Below are positions 1-10,104 of a stretch of 64,000 nt of DNA, piece by piece (position 1 is the stretch's first letter; each line of letters begins with the position of its first letter). Source of the DNA: Buxus sempervirens (lineage: Eukaryota; Streptophyta; Magnoliopsida; Buxales; Buxaceae); NCBI GenBank assembly GCA_947561395.2, contig OX387185.1, forward strand, positions 19,308,366 through 19,372,365. Direction: 5' to 3'. Both the position numbers and the translations under genes were made by a program. The notes beneath the pieces are model-generated. The model worked only from the letters and a program-made list of their open reading frames with translations, was not told where the DNA came from and made no database searches.

Positions 1-740
1 TTGTCCGCACTATATGTACAGATGTGCCTTGCCCGCATGTAAAGTACGGGTGAAATCTTATCCAGAATCTCGGAAATCTGGGGAAATCTCAAAATCCGCA
101 TGTAATATGCGGACGGAGAAAAATTGAACTAAATTTGCCTTGCCCGCACTTCATGTACGGGGGGAAAAGATTTCTGAAAATCTTGTCCTCTGCGCGAATC
201 TACCACGTGGCAGATTTTCACTCATTGCGCGAAGGACAGCCTCGTCCGCACATAGTGTGTGACCAAGCCTTGCCCCTTGGCTCAAGCTTGGCTGCCCCCC
301 TTTTGTCCCCACCACTCTCCCTAAGACCAGTGACCCCCTGCAACCATTCCCCCCTCACCCAAGCCACCCAAACTTCCCAAAATACCCTCCAATGCCCCCT
401 TTCACTCTTTTCTTTCATTCTCACCAACAAGAGGACAAGAGAGGAGGTTTTGGTGGAGCCAAGGGAGGCTCTTAGCTGCTGTCCACGTCCACCAGGGGAC
501 CACCACATCTCCAAAGAGAAGAATAACCCCAAAGTAAGTGTTTTCCTGGTGTTTTGTTTCAGTATATGAAAATGACGGCATTGTGAGCATGTTTCCTTTC
601 TTGGTTACCCTAAGTTTTTTACTGTTTATTTCCCATCTTTTTCTTCACTTCTTCATGTCATTGAAACCCCCATGGTAAGGGGAAGTCCATGATCAAAAGT
701 TGGGAGGAGAGCCTTCTCTATGGAGTGTGAAGGGATCACT
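1..740 (+). mobile_element. Tat/Ogre-type LTR, piece 1 of 4
   Basis: This is the first visible piece of an LTR that continues at 8934, 13012 and 15964 and ends at 16230; its left end lies outside the window. It is assigned to the Tat LTR family because the later pieces match the 26183-29258 LTR in order. It holds short palindromes in the place where the 26183 LTR holds its GTATCCGG palindromes, for example TCCGCAT/ATGCGGA at 95-113. A C-rich stretch and a purine-rich block end in AAAGTAAGTG near 530, which looks like a 5' splice site, as AGGTAATG does near 27283. No coding capacity is supported. Bases 736-740 (TCACT) are the target duplication of the element inserted at 741. Confidence 0.75.
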
Positions 741-977
741 TGTAAGACCCCGAATTTTCCCAAATATTAAAATAAAATAATAATTAATATTCTTGAGGAT
801 TTTTATTGATGGAAATAATTTATTATTGTAGGGGATATCATTATTAGTGGAGTTCAGGAGTTTGGTATAGATCGGACCATCTGATCATGAGATATCGAGG
901 TATACTTTAATTCTGATGTGTTATGATTGGGCGATGTGTGTTGAGAATGATGCATGTGCATCACGTGGGATTAGAGG

Positions 978-988
978 GTATATAAATA
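978..988 (+). promoter_or_regulatory. TATA box of the element A LTR
   Basis: GTATATAAATA lies in the 5' LTR; the same sequence occurs in the 3' LTR near 8196. The position, with 1.2 kb or less of LTR following before the splice-donor-like site in other copies, fits the U3/R border of a retrotransposon promoter. The start site itself is not visible. Confidence 0.55.
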
Positions 989-1218
989 ACTAAATACCCT
1001 AACACATACGATTGAAATACCTTAACTTGTATCCGTTCGTATCCATCAGCCACAAGAGAGAGAAAAAGCACATTGATAGCATCTGTGAGCGTCTGGGAGA
1101 GAAGAAGAAGGAAGAAGAAAGGAGGAGAGAGGGACTGAGTCTCTTATTGTTTCAAGGTTTTTTTCTGCAACCAAGAGGGAGTGTGTTAGTTGCTGGTTAG
1201 AGGAAAGGCACGATCAAG

Positions 1219-2694
1219 GTAGGTAGCACAGGTGTATGTTTGATTTTGTTTTCTACGACTTGTTTAATTCGTTTGCATGATTTATGGATGTATATGTATG
1301 TAAATAGTTTGATTATAAGCTAATATATGTCTTAGAACTGGTTAGCATAAGCAAAAATCGGATTTTTATACACTAGTTTGCTGCTTTTTCATGGGCGCCT
1401 ACCTCGGGTAGGTCAGTGCCCGTTGGCGTCTGTAAGCGCCCTTTAAAAATTTTTGAATTCCAACCGACGCTATGAGGTAGAAGGTTGGCGGTTAAATTTG
1501 AACCAAAGTGCCTGAGCGTCCCTGAGTGCCCCTGAGCGCCCATACTCGAAAATTCCAATTTTTCAGAAATTAATTCTTGATTCAATACCAAACCATTTTT
1601 AATCAATTTTATTAATTAAATAAGATGTTTTTAAGTCAAATTAAATTACCAACTACCCTGTTTTGTAGAAAAATAAAATAGGGAGTTATTTTAGGTTATT
1701 AGTTGCCAAAATTTGTAAACAATAAGAAATTCTAAAATTTATATCAAATAGTCTTAAAAATTGGGTTAATTAAGTATGAGACATTATATTAAATATTATT
1801 AACCAGATTTCTACCTATTGAACATCCAGATTAGAATTTCAACCCAGATAACCCGATATTGAACAAAAATTTCAGATTTACCCTTTTTATGCCGCTAGGC
1901 ACTATTTTTTACATATTATTAGTTCTTAGGGATTTTTGGTGTCTAGTGGGCATAGTTGGTTATGGATCCATAGTTTTGGCTAGATAGCTAAGAGATATTT
2001 CATTTGGGTTGAGTTACTCCCTTGTGCGAGCGCACTTCCTTTGCAAGTTAGTTTTCTTTGGAGGGTCCTATGTCTGGAGGGACACCCCGATGCGTCACTG
2101 GTGATTCCCTGTACATGTGGATCAGCGGCCATCTCCATGTATTGATTTCGGTGTTGCATGCTGGTGGTTCATACCAACTTGGTTGAGTCGTGAGCAATAA
2201 GTCGATGACTACAGCTTTTATCTAAGGAGATGTCTCGGGTTTGAGTATCATTAGTAACATCGCCCTTAAACCGCACGGTGGTATAGCATATGGTCGAGAG
2301 TCATCTCATAGGTGTATCTTTTCTTTGTGAATCCTACAATGACATTGAAATCATGAACACTTAATATTACTATTGAAAACATGCTTGAAGCATGTATATG
2401 ATACTTTATGGTTGGATGTGACTGCTTAGTACATCCCGGTTTTATTTGGATTATGCTGTTGAATTATGGATCTTGATTCGTGATATAAATAGTACTGTTC
2501 TTTGATTCTTAATACTATTTTACATGCTGCTTTGTATGTCAAGATCGTTATGAATGTTTAATCGAGCCTGCTTATCCGTAATTGCTTAAATCGTGCATGA
2601 ATATCTACTTTCATATATATGAACTGTTTATAACATGCATGTGTTGCCTACTGAGATATTCGTATCTCACCCTACCTCTTATCTTATTTTTCAG
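1219..2694 (+). other. Candidate intron inside the LTR leader
   Basis: CAAG|GTAGGTAGCA at 1219 has the form of a 5' splice site and ATTTTTCAG at 2686-2694 that of a 3' splice site with a pyrimidine-rich lead. The same pair occurs in element D (18840 and 20410) and solo LTR B (10850 and 12677), and the donor-like motif recurs at 25548 and, on the minus strand, at 63725. The positional conservation in diverged LTRs suggests real splicing of the transcript leader, but no transcript evidence is available. Confidence 0.4.
2653..2668 (+). other. Conserved LTR hairpin GAGATA-TTCG-TATCTC
   Basis: A perfect 6-bp stem with loop TTCG, about 25 bp upstream of the 3'-splice-site-like sequence. Equivalent hairpins lie at 12634-12649, 20368-20383, and on the minus strand at 13487-13500, 24175-24190 and 60729-60744. 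See the findings for the substitutions that keep the pairing. Confidence 0.6.
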
Positions 2695-2696
2695 CT

Positions 2697-2786
2697 GATA
2701 CGCAAGAGGGGGATCATAGTGGTGATTTCCAGGCTGATTTGACTGATTTTTCGCCGGAGGAGTTTTATTATCTTGACTTGATCTAA
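2697..2786 (+). other. Short open frame after the LTR splice acceptor
   Basis: Reading from just after the acceptor-like CAG gives an acidic peptide that starts DTQEGDHSGD and ends PEEFYYLDLI before TAA. Element D (20413-20496) and solo LTR B (12677-12754) have a peptide of similar length in the same place, with an acidic-aromatic tail (PEDYYYPD and EEDYFYIP). There is no start codon at the acceptor and the upstream exon is not in an obvious open frame, so translation is unproven. It may only reflect shared LTR ancestry. Confidence 0.25.
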
Positions 2787-3165
2787 GGTTAAGGGGAGAT
2801 GATTTTATGAGACTATTCGACAATTTTATTTATTTATTTATTTGGCTTTGATGTATATGAAAGATTGAGAGTTTTAGTACCCATCGATACTAGACTTGAT
2901 TTTATTGGATTTGGATGGTTTATTTATTTCCATATTTATGATGATGTTAGACTACACTTCCGCACACTTATGTTTCTGCACTCTAATAGTTATTAATAAA
3001 TGGATTATTTAATTCTTTAGTCAGGTTTATTATGATGATGTTTTGATATGGGCCCAGTAGCATCTCGGATTCGGTTGTTGAACTGGATTCGGGTTGTTAC
3101 AGTAGCGAATCGGATTCGGGTCAGGTGCCAGTTTACATTGACCTGGGTATGGGGCGTTACAGAGG

Positions 3166-3177
3166 TGGTATCAGAGA
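3166..3177 (+). other. Primer binding site, initiator Met tRNA type
   Basis: TGGTATCAGAGA starts 5 bases after the LTR end. TGGTATCAGAGC is the usual plant retrotransposon primer site complementary to the 3' end of initiator methionine tRNA; here the last C is A. Confidence 0.85.
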
Positions 3178-3286
3178 AATGGGTCCTAGCCCTTGATAGC
3201 CAACCGTAGGAGGATGGGATTTTGAGTACGCTAGATAGAACCCCTAGAAATATTGGATTCTAACAAATGAAATTTGTATTTTGCAG

Positions 3287-4560
3287 ATGGCTGGTAGAGG
3301 GAGACGCACACAAGCTGATACTACTGATGAGAGAGTTGAGGCTATGGAGCAGCAACAGGATGCTCCACTACCTCCACTACCACCTGGAGGTGATGTGTGG
3401 GCTATTGTAGGCAGTTTGGCATAGCTTCTTGCCAAGGAGAGGGAGGAGTGACTGAGCCAGAATGGAAATGGGAATGGCGGTAATGGACACAGGGATGCTA
3501 CTAGACATGAGGGAGAGATACAGATAGGTCGGGACTTAGATCAGTTCCGTAAGTTGGATCCGCCCATTTCCAGTGGACGTCCAGACCCGATGGAGGCAGA
3601 GAGATGGCTGATGCGGGTTGAGTGGATATTTGAGGCCATGGGATGTCCAGAGGACAGGAAGGTGAGGTTGGCTGCATTCTTGTTCGAGGGTGAGGGAGCT
3701 CATTGGTGGAGAGCTGTGAAAAGGCAAGACCCACAGGCTACTTTCATGACTTAGGATAGATTCCAAGAGGTGTTTCATGACCAGTATTTTTCTGAGGAGG
3801 TCCGACTTAAGAAGGAGCGGGGATTCATGGATATCATCCAGGGGAGCTAGACAATGGCACAGTACAAGGCCAGATTTTCAGCCTTGTCCTGATTTGCACC
3901 CCACATGGTGCAGGATGAAAGGAGGTTGACTTCACACTTTGAATGGGGTCTGAAGCCTGAGATATGGAGTATGCTGACAGTATTCCTATGCACAAAGCTG
4001 AAGGATATAGTACGCCGAGCCACCAAGGCTGAGAGCAACATTGAGGCCAGAGTTAGTCAGAGCAGGGCCAGATAGCCGATGAGGCTGACAGAGCAGAGAG
4101 GCTTCCTTAGTGAGAGCAAGAGGCCCAGAGAGTGGACTGGAGGAGAGGCAACAGGAGGTTAGACCTATAGGCCGGCCCAGAGGGGTTGTGCCAGATGCGG
4201 CAAGTATCACGTACCGGGTCCTTGTGTTGCAACTCAAGGCACATGGTACAAGTGTGGTCAGGCCGGCCACAGGATTAATGATTGCCGGTTCTCTTCGAGT
4301 TATCAGCCGTTGGCAGTGAGACGGCCAGACTTACCATTGCCAACACCTGTACCCACCGCCCCACATAGGCCACAGTTTTAGCAGCCAGCTCAGAGAACAC
4401 CCGTGGGATAGAGACCCCAGGGCTGAGGAGCAGTACAGAGAGGAGGATAGAAGTAGGCAGTACCTACTCAGTTGCCGCAGTAGGCTAGGGTGTATGTATT
4501 AGAGGCACATGAGGAGGAGGAGCATGAGCATGTAGAGGAGATCGAGGCTGACCCTAAGGC
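3287..4560 (+). pseudogene. gag of element A (nucleocapsid/capsid relic)
   Basis: The frame opens MAGRGRRTQAD at 3287, right after TTTTGCAG, and has capsid-type sequence at 3554-3754 (motifs RWLMRVEWIF and GAHWWRAV), matching element D. The nucleocapsid region near 4190-4290 retains pieces of the CCHC knuckle. The frame is broken by stops at about 3422, 3449, 3752, 3848, 3891 and 4073 and later ones. Most of these are explained by a single C-to-T or G-to-A change when compared with element D (for example TGG to TAG near 3752, and CAG to TAG near 3848). No intact Gag can be made. Confidence 0.85.
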
Positions 4561-7500
4561 ACCAGAGTTGATTGGAGGTATTCTTTTCGTTTGTGGTAGA
4601 TCAGCATGCTGTTTATTCGATTCTGGTGCATCTCATTCTTTTATATTGCCTGTATGTGCACGATGAATTGGATTGCCACCCACTGATTTGGATGTTGTAT
4701 TGTTTGTGCACACATCATTGGGAGTGTCTACTAGAGTTAAGTCTGTGTATAGAGACTGCTTGATTAGACTGGGGAGATTAGAATTGCCTGGTGATTTGAT
4801 AGCTTTGGAGATTTGAGGGTTTGATGTGATATTGGGGATTGACTGGCTATTCAGGCATCACGTCACCCTAGATTACTACACTGGGACTATTACAGTCAGA
4901 GGGCCAGATCATACCATCTAGTGTTTCAAATGTGAGGGGTTGAAGTCACGGATTGGTCTGGTAGCTTCTATAGTGGCAGAGGAGCCTAGGAGTGACACTA
5001 TTGTCATCTCCGATGTATCTGTAGCTCAAGATTTCATTGATGTATTCCCAGAGGAGTTACTTGGACTACCACTTGCTCTAGACATTGAGTTCAGGATCTA
5101 GTTAATGCCTAGTACAGCTCCAGTTTTGAAGCCACCCTATAGGCTTTCGAAACCAAAACAGGAGGAGTTGAAGAAGCAGATAGATGAACTTCTAGAGAAG
5201 GGATTTATCATGCCAAGTGTGTCGCAATGGTGCGTACCAGTTATGTTTGTGCAAAAGAAGGATGGTAGCATACGTATGTGTATTAACTATAGGTAGTTGA
5301 AGAATAAGTATTCGCTGCCTAGGATTGATGACCTATTCGACCAGTTAGGAGGTGCATCTTGGTTTTCCAAGATAGATTTGAAGTCGAGCTACCATCAATT
5401 GAGAGAAGCGGAGGAGGATGTAGAGAAGACAGCTTTCCGTACACACTATGGGCATTATGAGTTCCTGGTTATGCCTTTTGGGCTAACCAATGCCCTAGTT
5501 GTCTTCATGGACCTCATGAACAAAATTTTCCATGCATACTTGGATAGCTTCATAGTAGTATTCATTGATAACATCCTGGTGTATTCTAAGACCAGAGAGG
5601 AGCATATTGGACACTTGAAGTTGGTGTTGCAGATTCTGAGAGACCATAGGTTGTATAGGAAATTCAGCAAGTGTCAGTTCTGGCTGAGGCAGATTTCATT
5701 CTTGGGTCATATTATCTCAAGAGAGGGTATATCTGTGGACCCTGTGAAGGTTAAGGCAGTGGCGGATTGGCCTAGACCCACTACAGTGACAGAGTTTAGG
5801 AGTTTCCTTGGTATGGCAGGGTATTACAGGAGGTTTATTGAGGGATTTTCTCGTATAGCCGCACCCCTGTCTAACTTGACCAAGAAGGCAGTGAAATTCC
5901 AGTGGGATGAGAAATGTGAGCAGAATTTTCAAGAGCTAAAGCAGAGGTTGACTACTGCCCTAGTGTTGATTGTGCCATCCATGGATGAGGCATTTGCAGT
6001 AAATTGTGATGCTTCTAGGATTGGCTTGGGATATGTTTTGATGCAGCAAGGTAGAGTTGTAGCGTATGCCTCAAGGTTGTTGAAACCACATGAAAAGAAC
6101 TACCCTACTAATGTTTGGAGTTGGTAGCCATAGTCTTTGCACTTAAGCTATGAAGGCATTATCTTTATGGGGTAGAGTTCGAGATATTCTTTGATCATAA
6201 GAGCTTGAGACACTTGTTTTTCCAGAGAGACTTGAACATGAGGTAGCGTTGGTGAATGGATTTGCTTAAGGACTTTATGTTTACTTTGCAGTACCATCCA
6301 GGTAAAGCAAATGTGGTGGCAGATGCCTTGAGCAGGAAGAGTGCAGTTGATGATCAGGTAGCCACTCTAGTAGCCTTTATGATGAGTCAGTGTAGATTGG
6401 TGGATTCAGTCAGAGATTGGCAGGGAGAGTTCAACTTGCCACGGGATGGAGTGATTAGAGTTGTTCGTGTTCAGAAAGAGCAAGATTTGGTATAGTTGAT
6501 TCGGGAGAGACAGTTGATTGACCCACATCTAATTCAGACCAAAGAGTTGATTAGTAGAGGATCTGAGGTTGCTACATATTTCTCATACAGAGATGGGATA
6601 TTGAGGTTTAGAGATCGTATTTGCGTTCCAGCTAATGCGGAGATTAAGGAGAAGATATTGACAGAGGGACACTGATCTAAGTATGCAGTGCACCCAGGGA
6701 GTACAAAGATTTATAAGAATAAATGAGATATATTGGTGGTCAGGAATGAAGAGGGAGATTGCAGAATATGTGGCTAAGTGTTTGACATGTTAGCAAGTGA
6801 AGGCTGAGCATCGTAAGCCACCTGGGCTACTTTAGTCACTTCCTATTCCAGAGTGGAAGTGGGAGCATGTGACTATGGACTTTATTTCTGGGTTGCCCTT
6901 GACAACGAAGGAGGATGCTATTTGGGTTATTGTGGATAAAAGGAAGAAATCACCACATTTCTTACACATCAGCACTACACAGCAGTTGAAGTTTTTAGCT
7001 TAGTTGTATGTCAGGGATATAGTGAGACTTCATGGAGTGCCAATTTCCATAGTGTTTGATAGAGATTCGAGATTCACATCACACTTTTGGTCGGCATTTC
7101 AAGCAGCCATGGGTACGAAGCTTAGTTTCAGCACCAGCTATCATCCTTAGACAGATGGACAGTCTGAGCGTACCATTCAGATGTTGGAGGATATGCTGAG
7201 GTGTTGTGTTATGGATTGGGGAGGCAGTTGGAGTTAGCACCTACCATTGGTGGAGTTTGCATATAATAATAGCTATCAGGCGAGTATCCAAATGGCACCA
7301 TTTGAGGCACTTTATGGCAGAGCTTGTAGATCCCCAGTGTGTTGGGTGGAAGTTGGAGAAAAACAACTTATTGGGCCACAAATTGTACAGGATAGTGTGG
7401 AAAAGATAAATCAGATTAAGCAGAGTATGCTTACAGCCCAGAGTCGTCAGAAGAGCTATGCTGACACTAGAAGGAGAGATCTACATTTCGAGATTGGTGA

Positions 7501-7952
7501 TTTGGTGTTTCTAAAGGTATCTCCATCTCATGGAATCAAGAGATTTGGCAAGAAAGGCAAGTCGGCTCCAAGATACATAGGTCCATTTGAGATTGTGGAT
7601 ACAGTGGGACCGGTGGCATACAAATTGGTGTTACCTGTACAGGTGGAGGGAGTTTATGGCTTATTCCATATTTCTATGTTGAGGAAGTATGTACATGATC
7701 CCACTCACATCATCCAGCATGAGTCACTGGTAGTACGAGAGGACTTGACGTATGAGGAGCACCCAGTTGAGATCTTAGACAGGCGAGAGCAAGTCCTACG
7801 TACTAAGGTGATCCCACTTGTGAAAGTGCTTTGGCAGAACCACACAGTTGAGGAGGCCACTTGGGAGTTAGAGTTAGAAATGCAGAGGAAGTATCCTCAC
7901 CTATTTCTAGAGTTGCAAGGTAAATTTCGAGGACAAAATTTTTCTCTTAGTA
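4561..7952 (+). pseudogene. pol of element A: protease, RT, RNase H, integrase, chromodomain
   Basis: Protease is recognised by an LFDSGASHSF-type active-site stretch near 4612-4640. RT runs about 5105-5900 with a changed catalytic box (VFIDN near 5560, where element D has VFIND). RNase H follows to about 6330, integrase to about 7450 with the D, D and E regions near 6872, 7057 and 7165, and a chromodomain at about 7740-7880 (motifs PVEILDRREQ and TWELE). Breaks include stops at 5102, 5294, 6496 and 6675, a 1-base loss near 6112 against element D, and a frame change near 6716. The frame runs on into the 3' LTR. It is a dead copy. Confidence 0.9.
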
Positions 7953-8928
7953 GGAAGTACCCCGAATTTTCCCAAATATTAAAATAAAATAATAATTAAT
8001 ATTCTTGAAGATTTTTATTGATGGAAATAATTTATTATTGTAGGGGATATCGTTATTAGTGGAGATCAGGAGTTTGATGTAGATCGGACAGTCTGATCGT
8101 GAGATATCGAGGTAAGATTAATACTTTAATTCTGATGTGTTATGATTGGGCGATGTGTGTTGAGTATGATGCATGTGCATCATGTGGGATTAGAGGGTAT
8201 ATAAATAAGCTAAATACCCTAACACATACGATTGAAATACCTTAACTTGTATTCGTTCGTATCCATCAACCGCAAGAGAGAGAAAACGCACATTGATAGC
8301 GTCTGTGAGCATCTGGAAGAGAAGAAGAAGAAGGAAGAAGAAAGTAGGAGAGAGGGACTGAGTCTCTCATTATTTCAAGGTTTTTTTTCTACAACCAAGA
8401 GGGAGTGTGTTAGTTGCTGGTTAGAGGAAAGGCACGATCAAGGTAGGTAGCACAGGTTTACGTTTGATTTTGTTTTCTATGACTTGATTAATTCGTTCGC
8501 ATGATTTATTGATATACATGTATGTAAATAGTTTGATTATAAGCTAATATATGTGTTAGAACTGGTTAGCATAAGCAAAAATCAGATTTTTATACACTGG
8601 TTTATTTATTTGGCTTTGATGTATCTGAGAGATTGAGAGTTTTAGTACCCATTGATACCAGACTTGATTTTATTGGATTTGGATGGTTTATTTATTTCCA
8701 TATTTATGATGATGTTAGACTACCTTCCGCACACTTATGTTTTCGCACTCTAATAGTTATTAATAAATGGATTATTTAATTCTTCAGTCTGGTTTATTAT
8801 GATGATGTTTTGATATGGGCATAGTAGCATCTCGGATTTGGTTGTTGAATTGGATTCGGGTTGTTACAGTAGCGAACCGGATTCGGGTCAGGTAACGATT
8901 TGCATTGACCTGGGTTTGGGGCGTTACA
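7953..8928 (+). repeat. 3' LTR of element A, internally deleted
   Basis: It matches the 5' LTR at both ends but jumps from the equivalent of about 1376 to the equivalent of about 2830 (junction near 8602, within TTTATTTATT-rich sequence). It is 976 bp against 2421 bp. The first bases (GGAAGTACCCC) have drifted from TGTAAGACCCC, so the exact start is inferred by alignment. The end GCGTTACA is followed by the target duplication TCACT. Confidence 0.88.
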
Positions 8929-8933
8929 TCACT

Positions 8934-10104
8934 TAAGTAATGTTTCTTTTTATTTCTTTTTACTGCTATATAATTTAGGGGAGCATCTTCCCCCCATTCT
9001 ATACATCCAATGTACCCTTAAATCCCCCCATTCCTTTCTCTTTGAAAGTGCTTTGCTTGTCTACATGCATGCTTGCTATTAGTGCCTTGCAATATATTAT
9101 CCCCTTATGTGGTTTGGACGTATGATGTATGGTTCTTGGCACACATTCCACCACTTTTCTATCCATTAATTTGGTACATCATGAAGGCCCACATATGCAT
9201 GCACGAATGGCACTCTAGAAGCATGCTTAGGATCCAGTTTGCTACCTTCTTTACCACCATGAGTATTGGTAGATAGCACCTTTGCTTGCACATTACACCC
9301 ATTGTTTATGTTGTTTTTACACACACCAAGATCACCCTAGAAAGCATACTAGATCCCTTTGGGATTCCCCCTTTCCTTCACTGTTTCCACATGCTTTAAG
9401 CCCCTATTTAGATGCATGTTAGGTGCTGTTTTATCTGCTTTGCATATTTGATGATTTGCTTGCTCAAGTATGCATGAATGGATGGATGAATGGGACCATG
9501 GCCTAGGCCTTCCGGACCACCCCTCCCCTCTCCTCATGGAGAGGAAGGGAGGCCTCTCTTACCACCTAAACAGGGACCTCTAGAGTCCCTGTTCCGAGCT
9601 TAGGCACCTACTTTTAGAGAGGGAGAAAGCCCTAAGCTCTCCTCCTTTCCTCCCCCTTTTGAAAAGCCTAGAAAAGATGGAGTTTTAGCAAGATGATGAG
9701 CATTGGAAGCCACCCTGGGTCAACCACTGTGACCCATAGGCATGCTCAGACCCTTGGGGGGGAGGAGCCCATGTCCCCTTCCCGAAAATGGAGTTTTTGG
9801 GCATTTTGGGTCTCGCCCGCAAACTCAGGCCGGTTTGGCCTTCCTCGCATAGCATATGCGGGCAGGGTCTGCCCGCACAGTATATGCAGGCAGCACCCAG
9901 TAAGCCACCTAGCTAATTCTTTGGGCCTCCTTCCAAAACCCCACAAGCCCATTAAAAATTTTGAACCAACAAATAAATCTCTTGTATGTTGAACCCATCT
10001 CCAAACCAAATAAACTGATTCCAAAAAAAGCGGGTTATCCAAATGGGAGTTGGGCTTAACTTAAGCCCAACTCGGTATCTCGTGGGCCTTCCAATGGGGC
10101 CCAC
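8934..10104 (+). mobile_element. Tat/Ogre-type LTR, piece 2 of 4
   Basis: This continues piece 1 directly across the element A insertion. It is T/C-rich at first and then carries the family's GGGCCTTCCAAYGGGGCCCAC-like block (10083-10104), which recurs at 28870-28900 in the 26183 LTR. Two palindromes of the CCCGCA type lie at about 9842-9894. The open frames here are on both strands of LTR sequence and none resembles a protein, so I call no gene. It ends in the target duplication CCCAC (10100-10104). Confidence 0.72.

Larger units (their letters stand above)
741..3161 (+). repeat. 5' LTR of element A
   Basis: It begins TGTAAGACCCC and ends GGGGCGTTACA, about 2.42 kb. The last 330 bases and the first 630 bases recur in the 3' LTR at 7953-8928; the middle (about 1376-2830) does not. 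It has a TATA box near 980, a G/C-rich patch with GGCGCC-like motifs at 1394-1545, a splice-donor-like GTAGGTAGCA at 1219 and a 3'-splice-site-like sequence ending at 2694. It has two copies of a GTTACA motif near its end, the inner one about 60 bp upstream of the true terminus. Confidence 0.93.
741..8928 (+). mobile_element. Tekay/Del-type Ty3-gypsy chromovirus, element A (complete, dead)
   Basis: A full-length element with an exact 5-bp target duplication TCACT at 736-740 and 8929-8933. The layout is 5' LTR, iMet primer site, gag, protease, RT, RNase H, integrase with chromodomain, 3' LTR. The chromodomain and pol order place it in the Tekay/Del chromoviruses. It is inactive: gag and pol carry many stop codons and several frameshifts, the polypurine tract is eroded, and the 3' LTR has lost about 1.45 kb. 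It sits inside the Tat-type LTR of 1-16230, so it is younger than that LTR. Confidence 0.93.

Noticed and set aside
3164..3180. tRNA-like sequence
   Set aside because: TGGTATCAGAGA is a retrotransposon primer binding site; there is no cloverleaf around it. The same holds for 20812 and 45494.
9693..9992. 99-codon open frame with an equally long frame on the other strand
   Set aside because: Both lie in Tat LTR sequence rich in palindromes and C/G; the mirror-image frames suggest composition, not coding.
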